Below are positions 16,326 to 26,033 of a DNA stretch of 64,000 bases, piece by piece. Within the stretch, counting starts at the first letter, position 1. Each line of letters begins with the position of its first letter. Below the pieces are notes generated by a model. It was given only the letters and a program-made list of their open reading frames with translations. It did not search any database and was not told where the DNA came from. Source of the stretch: Croceitalea marina. GTDB taxonomy: Bacteria > Bacteroidota > Bacteroidia > Flavobacteriales > Flavobacteriaceae. The translations under genes and the position numbers were made by a program. The stretch lies in NCBI RefSeq assembly GCF_042684265.1, contig NZ_JBHULB010000014.1:62001-126000 (forward strand). Direction: 5' to 3'.

Positions 16326-18701
16326 TTATTCTTCTCTAAGTGCCTTAACAGGATTTTTATTGGCCGCATTAATCGCTTGACTTCCAACGGTAAACATCGC
16401 AACTAATAAAGCCGCTAACCCTGCCCCTATAAAGTAGCCCGCATGTAATGGTATTTTGTATGCAAATTGCGACAGCCAATCTTTTGCCAATAAATAGGCT
16501 ATTGGTAGTGCAATCACCATTGAGATTAGCACTAGTTTTACAAATTCACTAGACAACATTATTGTAACTTGAGATACCGTTTGGCCTAGAACTTTTCGAA
16601 TACTTATTTCCTTTTTTCGTCTTTCTGCTGAAAAAGCCGCTAACCCAAAAAGACCTAGGCAAGATATTAAAATGGCCATCCCTGCAAAATATTTAGACAA
16701 GGTAGCAACCCGCCGTTCAGATTGATAAAGTTGTTGATATTGATTGTCGAGAAAGCGAAAATTAAATTCTAATCCGGGATTGAATTTATTATATAATTTG
16801 GTTAGAGCAGCAATGGTAGTTTTTTCTTCACCTGCCTTAATTTTCACCACTAAATTACTTACCCATTCTGTTCTACATAATAATGCCATTGGGGCAATCT
16901 CTTGATATAATGATTGAATATTAAAATCTTTTACAACACCAATAATTTCTCTGTTTGGTCCGCGCATATTTATAATTGTTCCTATAGGGTTTTTGAGCCC
17001 CATTAGTTTTACCGCTGTCTCATTCAGTATAATTTTTGAATCGTTATCAGGCTTTTCTTTGACATAAGACCGACCTTCTTTTAGTTCTATGCCCATGGTT
17101 TCTATAAATTCTGGACCAACATGTGCATGTCTAAAAGTTATCTCTTTATCTTCTTCATTTTGCCCGGGCCATGTATGGCCCCGAGATGAATTACTGAAAT
17201 TAGTCATACCACCCTGCATAAAAGAGGCATTAACTACCCCAGGTAGCTGTTTTGCTTCTTCAATAAAAACTTCCATGTTGGTAATAAGTCCATCTTGACG
17301 CTCAAAAATCATCACATTGTCCTTATTAAAGCCTAGGTTTTTTGACTGAATATAATCGAGTTGCATATAGATTACGCTCACCGCAACAATTAGTAATAGC
17401 GAAATACTAAATTGAAAAATTACAAGACCTTTTCGAATAAAAAGCTCTCCGAACGAAGTGCGTATCTTTCCTTTTAAAACTTTAACGGCACTGAACTTAG
17501 TTAAATATAAAGCCGGGTAGCTCCCTGAAATTAAACCTGTCAATAGGGTTATACCAATAATTGTAAAAATCACTGAGCCTTCGATTGCAAAGACTAATTC
17601 TTTACCCGTTAAATTATTAAACCAAGGCAAAATCAATAACACAATAAAATAGGCACTAATTAAAGAAAAGAATGACAGCAACAAAGATTCAGTAAGGAAT
17701 TGAAAAACAAGCGACTTTCTGCTTGCTCCCACTGCTTTTTTGATTCCTACTTCTTTTAATCTTCTTGATGCTCTGGCCGTTGAAAGGTTCATAAAGTTGA
17801 TGCAGGCTATTAAAAGAACAAAGAGTGCTACTATAGAAAAAAGAATCACGTAGGTTATTCGCCCCCCAACTTGTTTTCCATTTTCATAGCTTCCTTTTAG
17901 ATAATTATCACTGTACTTAGTAAAAAATACCTGCTCATCAACATTTTCATTTTTCTTTTTAATAAAGTTGGCCATTTTACCATTAAAGGTCTTAATATCT
18001 ACATTAGGTTTAAGTAATGTGTAAATACTAGAACTGTTGCTAAACCAGTTGATGTAATCTGGATTTCGGTACTTTAAAAAGGTTTTATACGGCAGTACAA
18101 AATCGAACTGTTTTGAAGAATTTTTTGGTATTTCAAAAACACCAGTAATGGTAAATACATCATCTATTTCTTCTTCCCCTTCCTTTAAAGCAATAGTCTT
18201 TCCTATTGGATCAACATCTGGACCAAAAAACCTACTGGCTAATTTTGAAGAAATCACCACAGAACTCACATCTGACAACACTGTGTTTTTATCCCCAGAG
18301 ATTAAGGGAAAAGAAAAGACCTTAAAAAAATCGTCACTTGCCATATGCCCAAAGGCACTTAATTTTTTTGTTTCGGTTTCTAGTCTTGCATTACCGTCAA
18401 ACTCATATATAGCCACGGCCATTTCAACTTCAGGCACCTCTTCTTGCAATGCCTTAAGCATTAAGCTAGAGTTTGAAGTAAATGTGCCAATTGCTCCTTG
18501 ACCAATGGGGACATTTCTTCGAACTTGATATAAAGACGCTTCATTCTCATGAAACTTATCAATCGAAACTTCATTGAAAACCCATAAATAGACCAATAAG
18601 ACACAAGTTAATCCTGTGGATAAACCTACTAGGTTAATTAAGAAACTGCTTTTGTGCTTTCTAATGTTTCTCAAATACAATAAAAGATTGTGCTTTAACA
18701 T
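16326..18701 (-). CDS. FtsX/MacB-type permease P1
   Basis: 791 residues built of two repeated halves, each with one helix, a large periplasmic MacB_PCD-like domain and an FtsX block of three helices (eight helices in all). It is the most divergent array member at its N-terminus (MLKHNLLLYLRNIRKHKSS rather than MFKNYLKIAWRN). First FtsX coupling motif: RLKEVGIKKAVGA; second: KKEISIRKVLGQ. The tail is NPVKALREE instead of NPVKSLRTE. It lacks the TTTTTTGATTGAT leader seen before most paralogues. It lies directly upstream of the ATPase gene, so this pair is the likeliest dedicated permease-ATPase partnership in the left half. Confidence 0.93.
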   Translation of the reverse strand: MLKHNLLLYLRNIRKHKSSFLINLVGLSTGLTCVLLVYLWVFNEVSIDKFHENEASLYQVRRNVPIGQGAIGTFTSNSSLMLKALQEEVPEVEMAVAIYEFDGNARLETETKKLSAFGHMASDDFFKVFSFPLISGDKNTVLSDVSSVVISSKLASRFFGPDVDPIGKTIALKEGEEEIDDVFTITGVFEIPKNSSKQFDFVLPYKTFLKYRNPDYINWFSNSSSIYTLLKPNVDIKTFNGKMANFIKKKNENVDEQVFFTKYSDNYLKGSYENGKQVGGRITYVILFSIVALFVLLIACINFMNLSTARASRRLKEVGIKKAVGASRKSLVFQFLTESLLLSFFSLISAYFIVLLILPWFNNLTGKELVFAIEGSVIFTIIGITLLTGLISGSYPALYLTKFSAVKVLKGKIRTSFGELFIRKGLVIFQFSISLLLIVAVSVIYMQLDYIQSKNLGFNKDNVMIFERQDGLITNMEVFIEEAKQLPGVVNASFMQGGMTNFSNSSRGHTWPGQNEEDKEITFRHAHVGPEFIETMGIELKEGRSYVKEKPDNDSKIILNETAVKLMGLKNPIGTIINMRGPNREIIGVVKDFNIQSLYQEIAPMALLCRTEWVSNLVVKIKAGEEKTTIAALTKLYNKFNPGLEFNFRFLDNQYQQLYQSERRVATLSKYFAGMAILISCLGLFGLAAFSAERRKKEISIRKVLGQTVSQVTIMLSSEFVKLVLISMVIALPIAYLLAKDWLSQFAYKIPLHAGYFIGAGLAALLVAMFTVGSQAINAANKNPVKALREE

Positions 18702-18737
18702 GTTTTAATTTTATATAGCGATGGCTCAAAAAGTATT

Positions 18738-21152
18738 TTATTCATCCCTTAAAGAATCTATAGGATTTTGCATTGCAGCTCTGATAGTTTTAGTACCAAT
18801 AGTTAAAAGTGCTATTAGGACTGCCGTTGCTCCAGAAATAACAAACAAGGACCAATTTAGATTCATATGATAGGCATAATTCTGCAACCATTCTTTACCT
18901 AACCACCACGCTATTGGACTGGCTATTATAAAAGCAATGAATACTAATCGAAGAAAATCTTTGGTCAATATATAGGTTATGGAAGATACACTTGCACCGA
19001 TAACCTTTCTAATTCCTATTTCTTTAGTGCGTTGTGCAACTATTAAAAGTGACATAGCAAAAAGACCGATACAGCTTAAAATTATTGCTATAATCGAACC
19101 TGTGGTGATAAGTGTTGCCATAGTTTTCTCTCTTCGAAAAGTACGGTCGACATTTTCATCTAAGAACGAGCCCAAAAATGTTGCATTCGGCTCTATCTTT
19201 TTATAAGCCGCTTCTATTGACTCAACAGAATTGGCTATGTTTACCGGGTTTACTTTTACAAAGGCGTAGTTTAAACCTTCCGTTCTATCTAAAAGAAAGG
19301 TAAGGGGTTCTATGGCCTTCGAAACATCTTGAAAATTATAGTCCTTTACCACGCCTATAACAGGGTAAGCCAAGGTGTCGTTAATAGCAATTTTAGCTTC
19401 TAAGGGGTTCTTTTCACCAAGCTCTTTTGCCATACTTTCATTTATAACTACCGCCTGAGCATCCGTCTTTCTGTTAATTTCAAAGTTTCGCCCTTGAAGC
19501 AACTCTAGCCCCAAGGTTTCTATGTAATCGTAATCGACAACCAAGGCGTTGGTATTAACACTTTTGCCTTTATAATCAAAACCCCATACACTTGTATATT
19601 GGCTTCCGTCCCTTCCTCTTCCAAGGTTGATGTCTGAAGCGCTGATTCCTAAGACATCGGGGTTTCCGGAAAGCTCTTGGCGCAATAATTTTATAGCATC
19701 GTAGCTGTTCTTTTTTCCGTTAATAGGAAAGGAGAATACTTGTTCCTTATCATACCCTAGATCTTTATTGCGCATAAATTCTACCTGGCCCCATAACACT
19801 AGAGTGCCACTAATGAGCAATATGGCAATACCAAATTGCACTACTATCAATGCATCACGCAACCTATTTCCTCCAGAAGTCTCCAGTTTTCCTTTTAAAG
19901 ATTGAATGGTACCAAGGCGACTTAGCAGTAAAGCCGGGTAGCCACCAACTACCAGTGTAATGGAAAATATCAAGACGATTGCGCCTACGAGTACTTTTGA
20001 AGAAAGGAGCACTTCAAAAGAAGCACTGGTTCTAAAAAGAGCCTGAAAATTATCTAACAACAGAATACTAAGAAGAATGCCCAAACCTATCGAAACGGTA
20101 AAAACTAAAAGACTTTCTCCCCAAAATTGAAAAAATAACTGTCTCTTTTCTGCTCCTAAGGTCTTGCGCATACCTATTTCACGTAATCTTTGTGAACTTT
20201 TGGCGATGCTCATATTAATAAAGTTGACACAGGCGATAAATAAAATTAAAAAGGCTACCCCTAGAACAAGATAAACACTGGTGCGGCTGGTTTCGGCAAC
20301 GCCCGTATTAAAACTGGTGAAATGAATCTCTTTTATGGGAAGTAGACCTAGTTGAAGAAATTGTCCGTTTGCATCTGGTAATGCACCATCACGTTTTAGT
20401 TTTTCAATCGAGTTTTTATAATGAAGATTGGTAAATGCATTGCTGTTTTTTTCAAAAGCCTTGGCCGAAACCCCTTTTTCTAATTGGACCAACACATCAT
20501 GATATTGAGCCCCCCATCTTTCTTTGGTTGGCACATATGACGCATTTTTTTCAAAAGGTATTGCAATTTCAAATTCTAATGAACTTTCGTTAGTATTCTC
20601 TTTTGTAACAGCTCTTATTGTAAAGGGTTCTTGTTTTCCATTAATTAAGATGTTGACAACTTTGTCTATAGGATTCTCATCACCAAATAATTTACTTGCT
20701 GCAGCTTCTGAAATGACTACTGATGATAAATCTTGTAGTGGATTGGTTTTATTTCCTTGAAGAATAGGCAGGGTAAACATTGAAAAGAAATCTGAAGCTA
20801 CCCATACAGCGTCTAGATTGATTTCCTTTTCCTTGTAGAACAGCAAGGCATTCTCTTCAAGAAATTGAGTGATTTTTTGAACACCTGGCACCTCAGACTT
20901 TAACGCTTCGGAAAATGGGGTGGGCATACTTGTACCAATCTCTGTACCTTTTGGTGTCTGCCATGTAATGTAAGTTTTATAAAGTTGGTCTCCGTTTTCA
21001 TGAAAGCTATCATAAGAAAGCTCATTAAGGGAATCCATAACCAACAGGGTAGCCACAGCAAAGGCGACGGATAAGCCTACTATATTTATTGAAGTAAACA
21101 GTCTGTTTTTCCAAAGATTACGCCAAGCTATTTTCAAATAGTTTTTAAACAT
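18738..21152 (-). CDS. FtsX/MacB-type permease P2
   Basis: 804 residues with the two-half, eight-helix plan of the array. N-terminus MFKNYLKIAWRNLWKNR, first helix about 21-43, first FtsX block starting near VYLVLGVAFLILFIACVNF, and coupling motif RLREIGMRKTLGA. The second half starts at LRDALIVVQFGIAILLISG, with coupling motif RTKEIGIRKVIGASV. The tail NPIDSLRDE departs from the array consensus, and GGYPALLLSRLGTIQSLKG replaces the usual GSYPALYLSSF block. It is one of the outliers and is adjacent to P1, which also has a D/E-rich tail variant. It is in the P5-P1 unit, with a 36-bp gap to P1. Confidence 0.93.
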   Translation of the reverse strand: MFKNYLKIAWRNLWKNRLFTSINIVGLSVAFAVATLLVMDSLNELSYDSFHENGDQLYKTYITWQTPKGTEIGTSMPTPFSEALKSEVPGVQKITQFLEENALLFYKEKEINLDAVWVASDFFSMFTLPILQGNKTNPLQDLSSVVISEAAASKLFGDENPIDKVVNILINGKQEPFTIRAVTKENTNESSLEFEIAIPFEKNASYVPTKERWGAQYHDVLVQLEKGVSAKAFEKNSNAFTNLHYKNSIEKLKRDGALPDANGQFLQLGLLPIKEIHFTSFNTGVAETSRTSVYLVLGVAFLILFIACVNFINMSIAKSSQRLREIGMRKTLGAEKRQLFFQFWGESLLVFTVSIGLGILLSILLLDNFQALFRTSASFEVLLSSKVLVGAIVLIFSITLVVGGYPALLLSRLGTIQSLKGKLETSGGNRLRDALIVVQFGIAILLISGTLVLWGQVEFMRNKDLGYDKEQVFSFPINGKKNSYDAIKLLRQELSGNPDVLGISASDINLGRGRDGSQYTSVWGFDYKGKSVNTNALVVDYDYIETLGLELLQGRNFEINRKTDAQAVVINESMAKELGEKNPLEAKIAINDTLAYPVIGVVKDYNFQDVSKAIEPLTFLLDRTEGLNYAFVKVNPVNIANSVESIEAAYKKIEPNATFLGSFLDENVDRTFRREKTMATLITTGSIIAIILSCIGLFAMSLLIVAQRTKEIGIRKVIGASVSSITYILTKDFLRLVFIAFIIASPIAWWLGKEWLQNYAYHMNLNWSLFVISGATAVLIALLTIGTKTIRAAMQNPIDSLRDE

Positions 21153-21178
21153 GATTGTTGTTTTTGATTTATGATGAC

Positions 21179-23599
21179 TTATTCCGTCCGTAAACTATTT
21201 ACGGGATTAATGATTGCTGCTCGTACTACTTGATAACTTACCGTGAAAAGGGATACTAGTAACACACACAAAATGGCTAGCCCAAAGACCCACCAGGGAA
21301 TATTGATATGATAGGTATAGTTTTCCAACCATTGTTGCATAAAAAAATATGCGACGGGAATCGCGACTAGTCCGGAAAGCAGTATTAGTAGCACAAAATC
21401 CTTAGAAAGCATCTTTAACAGGTTTGGAATGGATGCGCCCATTATTTTGCGAATTCCAATTTCCTTTGTTCGCCTTTCAGCCATAAAAGTAGCGAGACCG
21501 AATAGGCCTAAACAGCTAATCAAAATAGCCAAGACTGAAAAAATACCCGATAATTTCCGCATTCGTTCCTCGGTTTTGAATTTATTGCCAAAGGCGTCAT
21601 CCACGAATTGATAGTCAATTGGAACATCCGGGGCAAATTTGGCCAATTCTACCTCAATCTGTTCTAAAGAATGTGCAAGGTTTTTCTCAGGTGTCAATTT
21701 GAGATTTATCCAGTTCGTTTCATTATAGTCTATACTGTAAATGGCTGGTTTAACGGGCTCAAAAGGGGATTCGGTCAACAGATTTTTAACTACACCAATG
21801 ACTTGATGTTCACCGTCATACCATCGGATCGTTTTTCCAATAGGATTCTCCAAGCCCATGTAAGCAATAGCCGCCTCATTAAGAACATAGGCTGTGGAAT
21901 CTGAGGCGAAATCCCTTCTAAAATCCCGACCTTCTTTAATTTCCCAATCCACGGTCTTTCCGTAGTCATGAGATACATAGAAGGAAACAATATTAGTGGT
22001 GAAATCAGGATTTTTACCCTCCCATTCATAACCGCCGTTACTGTGCCAAACCTCGGTCATTGGGCTTGAAGATTCAGCCATTTCCAAGACAGCTTCGCTT
22101 TTTTGTAATGCATCGCGAAGCGCATTATACTTCCCTTCGAATTCATCAGTGGTCTTTTCTACCATAATAAGGTTATTTTTATCATAACCTGTGGGGCGGT
22201 CTTTTGAATGTTGAATCTGCTGATTGACCACTATAGTGCCGGAGACCAGAATAATGGAAACTGTAAACTGCACGACAACCAATGCTTTTCGAAATGACAC
22301 TGTGGATTTACCCGGGCGAACAGTTCCTTTCAGAACTTTCACCGGGCGGAACGAGGAAAGGTAGAGTGCAGGGTAACTCCCCGCCAAAAGGCTGGTGATC
22401 AAGATCAATCCTAAACCAATGCTCCAAAATAGCGGTTCAGCGAAAGGGAAAACAAGCTGCTTGTCCGCTAATTGATTAAATGCGGGCAAAAGCAATACGA
22501 CCAAAGCACAGGCCAACAGAAAAGCACAGAAGGTAACCACAAGGGATTCTAACAAAAATTGTCGTATCAATTGGTTTTTGTTCGAACCAACCGTTTTTCT
22601 TACCCCTACTTCCTTAGCCCGTTTTTGAGCTCGTGCAGTACTCAAATTCATAAAATTAATACAGGCCAATAACAGTACAAAAACACCGATTATACCGAAC
22701 ATTCGCACATATTGAATCGCTCCCCCACTTGAAACACCGTTTTTAAAACTGGATTTTAGGTGCCAATCTTTCATAGGGTGAAGAAAGATTTGGGGCTCAC
22801 TCCTTTTAGTGGCTTCGGAAACATTGTCATAGAGCACCTTCTCGATTTTTTGGTTTATGGACTGCATTGCAGATTGATTGTATATTTCAACAAATACTAG
22901 GTATGAATTGTTATCCCAAAGTTTTCGATCACGTGCAGTTCTTACCCAGTCATACATCGAGACGTAAAGATTCCAAGGCGCAATAAAATCAAGTTTTTTG
23001 GTTTCGGAAAAAGCGGCAAGAGACTCAAATACATTGGCATTGTTAGGAAGCTCTTCAAAAACACCCTTCACGGTTACGACAGCATCGTTATTCAATCGCA
23101 TGGCTTGGCCCAGTGGGTCTTCATTGCCAAACAACGTCTGGGCGGTAGAAGCCGAAATCACAATCGCATTTGAGTCATTTAGGGCATCAAGGCTTCCCTT
23201 AAGCATATTAAATGAGAACATACGAAGTACATCTTTCTCCATAAATGCACCATGCATGTTCAGATTTTTCTCTTTAAAAGACAGTACATTGTCTCCTGGA
23301 AAAGAACTCATGGCCACATATTTGAAATCATCGGAATAGACCCTTCGTAATTCGTCTGCCAATGGATAAGGGTGGTTGTATCGTGTTCTAGTCTCTCCAT
23401 TATCGGTTTTGTTCATAAGCACCTGTGCGATACGCTCGTGATTCTTGAAATTAGTATTGAAGGATTTTTCATCATGAATCCAAAGACCTATGAACATGGC
23501 TACGCTAAAGCCTAAAGCCAGTCCGCCGATGTTAATTGATGAATGGGCTTTGTTCTTCAGAAGGTTTCTCCATGCGATTTTTAGGTAGCTTTTAAACAT
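21179..23599 (-). CDS. FtsX/MacB-type permease P3
   Basis: 806 residues, two-half eight-helix permease. The first coupling motif is RAKEVGVRKTVGS and the second RTKEIGIRKIMGAS. It shares with P9 the N-terminal GLWIxDE block, the ERIAQV/EKIAQV strand, a periplasmic SSPMTEVWHSNGGYEWEGK segment (P9: SSPTTQIWSNRSGYTWEGK) and HSKDRPTGYDK before strand 1 of the second half, so P3 and P9 form a closely related pair although they sit ~15 kb apart in different units. This suggests duplication before the array reached its present order. It lies 26 bp upstream of P2 in the P5-P1 unit. Confidence 0.93.
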   Translation of the reverse strand: MFKSYLKIAWRNLLKNKAHSSINIGGLALGFSVAMFIGLWIHDEKSFNTNFKNHERIAQVLMNKTDNGETRTRYNHPYPLADELRRVYSDDFKYVAMSSFPGDNVLSFKEKNLNMHGAFMEKDVLRMFSFNMLKGSLDALNDSNAIVISASTAQTLFGNEDPLGQAMRLNNDAVVTVKGVFEELPNNANVFESLAAFSETKKLDFIAPWNLYVSMYDWVRTARDRKLWDNNSYLVFVEIYNQSAMQSINQKIEKVLYDNVSEATKRSEPQIFLHPMKDWHLKSSFKNGVSSGGAIQYVRMFGIIGVFVLLLACINFMNLSTARAQKRAKEVGVRKTVGSNKNQLIRQFLLESLVVTFCAFLLACALVVLLLPAFNQLADKQLVFPFAEPLFWSIGLGLILITSLLAGSYPALYLSSFRPVKVLKGTVRPGKSTVSFRKALVVVQFTVSIILVSGTIVVNQQIQHSKDRPTGYDKNNLIMVEKTTDEFEGKYNALRDALQKSEAVLEMAESSSPMTEVWHSNGGYEWEGKNPDFTTNIVSFYVSHDYGKTVDWEIKEGRDFRRDFASDSTAYVLNEAAIAYMGLENPIGKTIRWYDGEHQVIGVVKNLLTESPFEPVKPAIYSIDYNETNWINLKLTPEKNLAHSLEQIEVELAKFAPDVPIDYQFVDDAFGNKFKTEERMRKLSGIFSVLAILISCLGLFGLATFMAERRTKEIGIRKIMGASIPNLLKMLSKDFVLLILLSGLVAIPVAYFFMQQWLENYTYHINIPWWVFGLAILCVLLVSLFTVSYQVVRAAIINPVNSLRTE

Positions 23600-23626
23600 G
23601 CTTATAGTTTTTTGATCGATGATAAC

Positions 23627-26011
23627 TTATTCAGTTCGTAAACTTTTCACGGGGTTTGTTCTTGCGGCTTTTATACTCTGAAAGCTAATGGATAAAAATG
23701 CCAATATTAGCGTTAGAAAACCTACCAAAATTGCAACCCACCATTGCAAAGAAATTCGATATACGTAGTCTTGCAACCAACTTTCCATAAAATAATACGC
23801 AAAAGGAGTGGCTATTAAAAGCGCTATTATGATTTGTTTAAAAACACCTTTTGCCAATAGATTTAAAATACCGGAAACTGAACTTCCTAATACCTTTCGT
23901 ATGCTTATTTCTCTTCTTCTTTGGGCAATCTGGAATGAAACCATGCCGAATAACCCCATACCTGCGATAAAAAGAGCTAAAAGCGTGAAGATGTTAAAGG
24001 CTTTACCAAGTCTTTGTTCGGCATCATAGAATTGCATATAAGAATCTTCTACAAATTTTACTTCATAAGGTACATGAGGAACAATCTTTTTCATTGTTTT
24101 CACAATAAAATCAGAAGTATTCTGGTAGTCAGACATGTCTATTTTTAAAACTACTTCCCCATTATTTCTAGTATGTTCAGGAGTTCGTAAAGCCATAAAG
24201 AGGGGTTCAATTGCTTGATCAAAAGTTTTAAGATGAAAGTCTTTTAAAACCCCAATTACCTTACCATTTGCGAATTGTTTGCCAATTGGTGCATTCCAAC
24301 CAAGTGATTTTACGGCTGACTCGTTTATTAAATAAGCCAGAGAATCGGATGCTATCTCAGGTGAAAAACTTCGGCCGTCAATCAGTGCCATCTCAAAAAC
24401 ATCGATAAAATCAAAATCGACATAAGTTCTGTATATGTATAAAGGTTCATCATTGTAATTTCCCTCCCAACTTGTGATAGGCCCTTGACTTGTAACATTA
24501 AATGGAAGTTGAGAACTCAAAGAAACCTCATGAACCATTGGGTTTTGCAATAACATCTCTTTTAGAACCTTTTGCTTTTCTGTAATTTCAGGCTCAAAAT
24601 AGCGAACATGTACAAGTTGCTCGTTTTTATATCCTAAATTTTTATTTTGAATATACTGGAGCTGCTGTTGTATAACGATACTTGCTATTGCTAGACCAAT
24701 TGCCACGGTAAATTGACTAACGACCAAAATACTTTTTAAAGAAAATCTTTGTTTTGTACTTTTTAGAAAATTACCTTTTAATGCCTTAATAGGCCCAATG
24801 CCCGAGAGAAAAAAAGCAGGATATAGTCCAGAGATAATTCCTGTAACCAATGCTGCTAAAGAAAGAACTGCCAGTATTTGCAGATTCGATAAAAGATTAA
24901 AACCAATGTCTTTGTTTAATAGGGCATTAAAACTTGGGAGTAAAATTGATGCCAGAAATAATGATAGTACGAGACTGGCGAAAGTAAGAAACAAAGATTC
25001 GCTCAGATATTGAATTATTAAGCTTCTTCTTTTTGCTCCAAGAACCTTACTCACACCAACTTCTTTTGCTCTTTGAGCAGATTTTGCAGTTGCTAAATTT
25101 GTATAGTTTATAGCTGCTAGAACAAGAATTATTATAGCAATTAGGGCGAATAAGCGTACAGATTTAATATTGCCGTTTTGACTTATTTCAACATTTACGT
25201 TCGATTTAAGATGAATATCTTCTAATGGTTGTAATTTGTATTCAGGATAAAATTTAAAGCCTTGATTTTCATAGGCCGGTTTTGTGATTTTTTCATAAAT
25301 CGCCATTTTATCTTCCAACAGTTTAGACTGGCTAGCTTCTTTCAACGTAAGATAAGTATGATAGTTATTGCTTACCCACTGGCCCACATCATGTTGATAG
25401 TATCCTTGACTTTTGTAAGAGACGATAAAGTCATAGCTAAAATGCTGGTTTTTGGGAGGGTTTTCAATCAAGGCCTTGACGGTAAAGGTCTTTCCGTTTC
25501 CGAACGTTAATTCTTGATTTATCGGAGAAAGATTTCCAAATAACGTATTGGCTAATGATTCTGTAACCAAAATATTATCTGGGCTTTGCAAAGCTAAACT
25601 TGGATTTCCCTCAATAACTTTTGTGCTGAAAACATCAAAATAAGCACTGTCCGTATACAAGCCTTGCTGAACAAAAGATTGATTATCTTTAAGTATTAAC
25701 GCCCCTCCAACGTTGAGGTTCGTAACACTTTCGACCTCAGGAAAATCTTGTAACAATGCTTCACCAAGAGGCAGAGGAGCAACGGCAAACATGTCTGTGC
25801 CCTGATAACTATTACCTTTTTGTTGTTGTACAATCCTAAAAATTCTTTCTGAATTCTGATGATGCTTATCAAAGCTCATTTCAAACTGAACAAACAATGC
25901 TAATAACAAAAAACAGGTCATTGCAACTGCCAGGCCTGTTAAATTAATAGCTAGGTAGGCTTTATTTTTAATCAAATTTCTCCAAGCAAGTTTTATATGG
26001 TTTTTAAACAT
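23627..26011 (-). CDS. FtsX/MacB-type permease P4
   Basis: 794 residues, two-half eight-helix plan. The first coupling motif reads RAKEVGVSKVLGA: Ser replaces the Arg found in most paralogues. The second is RRREISIRKVLGSSV. The TM3-TM4 region has GLYPAFFLSGIGPIKALKG rather than GSYPALYLSSFKPVKVLKG. Periplasmic domain 1 contains FGNLSPINQEL where DPIGK-type sequences are usual, and domain 2 retains IGKQF, the VLKDFHLKTFDQAIEPL strand pair typical of MacB_PCD. It is the second gene of the P5-P1 unit, 27 bp ahead of P3. The altered coupling loop may reflect a weaker or different ATPase contact. Confidence 0.93.
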   Translation of the reverse strand: MFKNHIKLAWRNLIKNKAYLAINLTGLAVAMTCFLLLALFVQFEMSFDKHHQNSERIFRIVQQQKGNSYQGTDMFAVAPLPLGEALLQDFPEVESVTNLNVGGALILKDNQSFVQQGLYTDSAYFDVFSTKVIEGNPSLALQSPDNILVTESLANTLFGNLSPINQELTFGNGKTFTVKALIENPPKNQHFSYDFIVSYKSQGYYQHDVGQWVSNNYHTYLTLKEASQSKLLEDKMAIYEKITKPAYENQGFKFYPEYKLQPLEDIHLKSNVNVEISQNGNIKSVRLFALIAIIILVLAAINYTNLATAKSAQRAKEVGVSKVLGAKRRSLIIQYLSESLFLTFASLVLSLFLASILLPSFNALLNKDIGFNLLSNLQILAVLSLAALVTGIISGLYPAFFLSGIGPIKALKGNFLKSTKQRFSLKSILVVSQFTVAIGLAIASIVIQQQLQYIQNKNLGYKNEQLVHVRYFEPEITEKQKVLKEMLLQNPMVHEVSLSSQLPFNVTSQGPITSWEGNYNDEPLYIYRTYVDFDFIDVFEMALIDGRSFSPEIASDSLAYLINESAVKSLGWNAPIGKQFANGKVIGVLKDFHLKTFDQAIEPLFMALRTPEHTRNNGEVVLKIDMSDYQNTSDFIVKTMKKIVPHVPYEVKFVEDSYMQFYDAEQRLGKAFNIFTLLALFIAGMGLFGMVSFQIAQRRREISIRKVLGSSVSGILNLLAKGVFKQIIIALLIATPFAYYFMESWLQDYVYRISLQWWVAILVGFLTLILAFLSISFQSIKAARTNPVKSLRTE

Positions 26012-26033
26012 GACTTTTGTTTTTTTGATTATC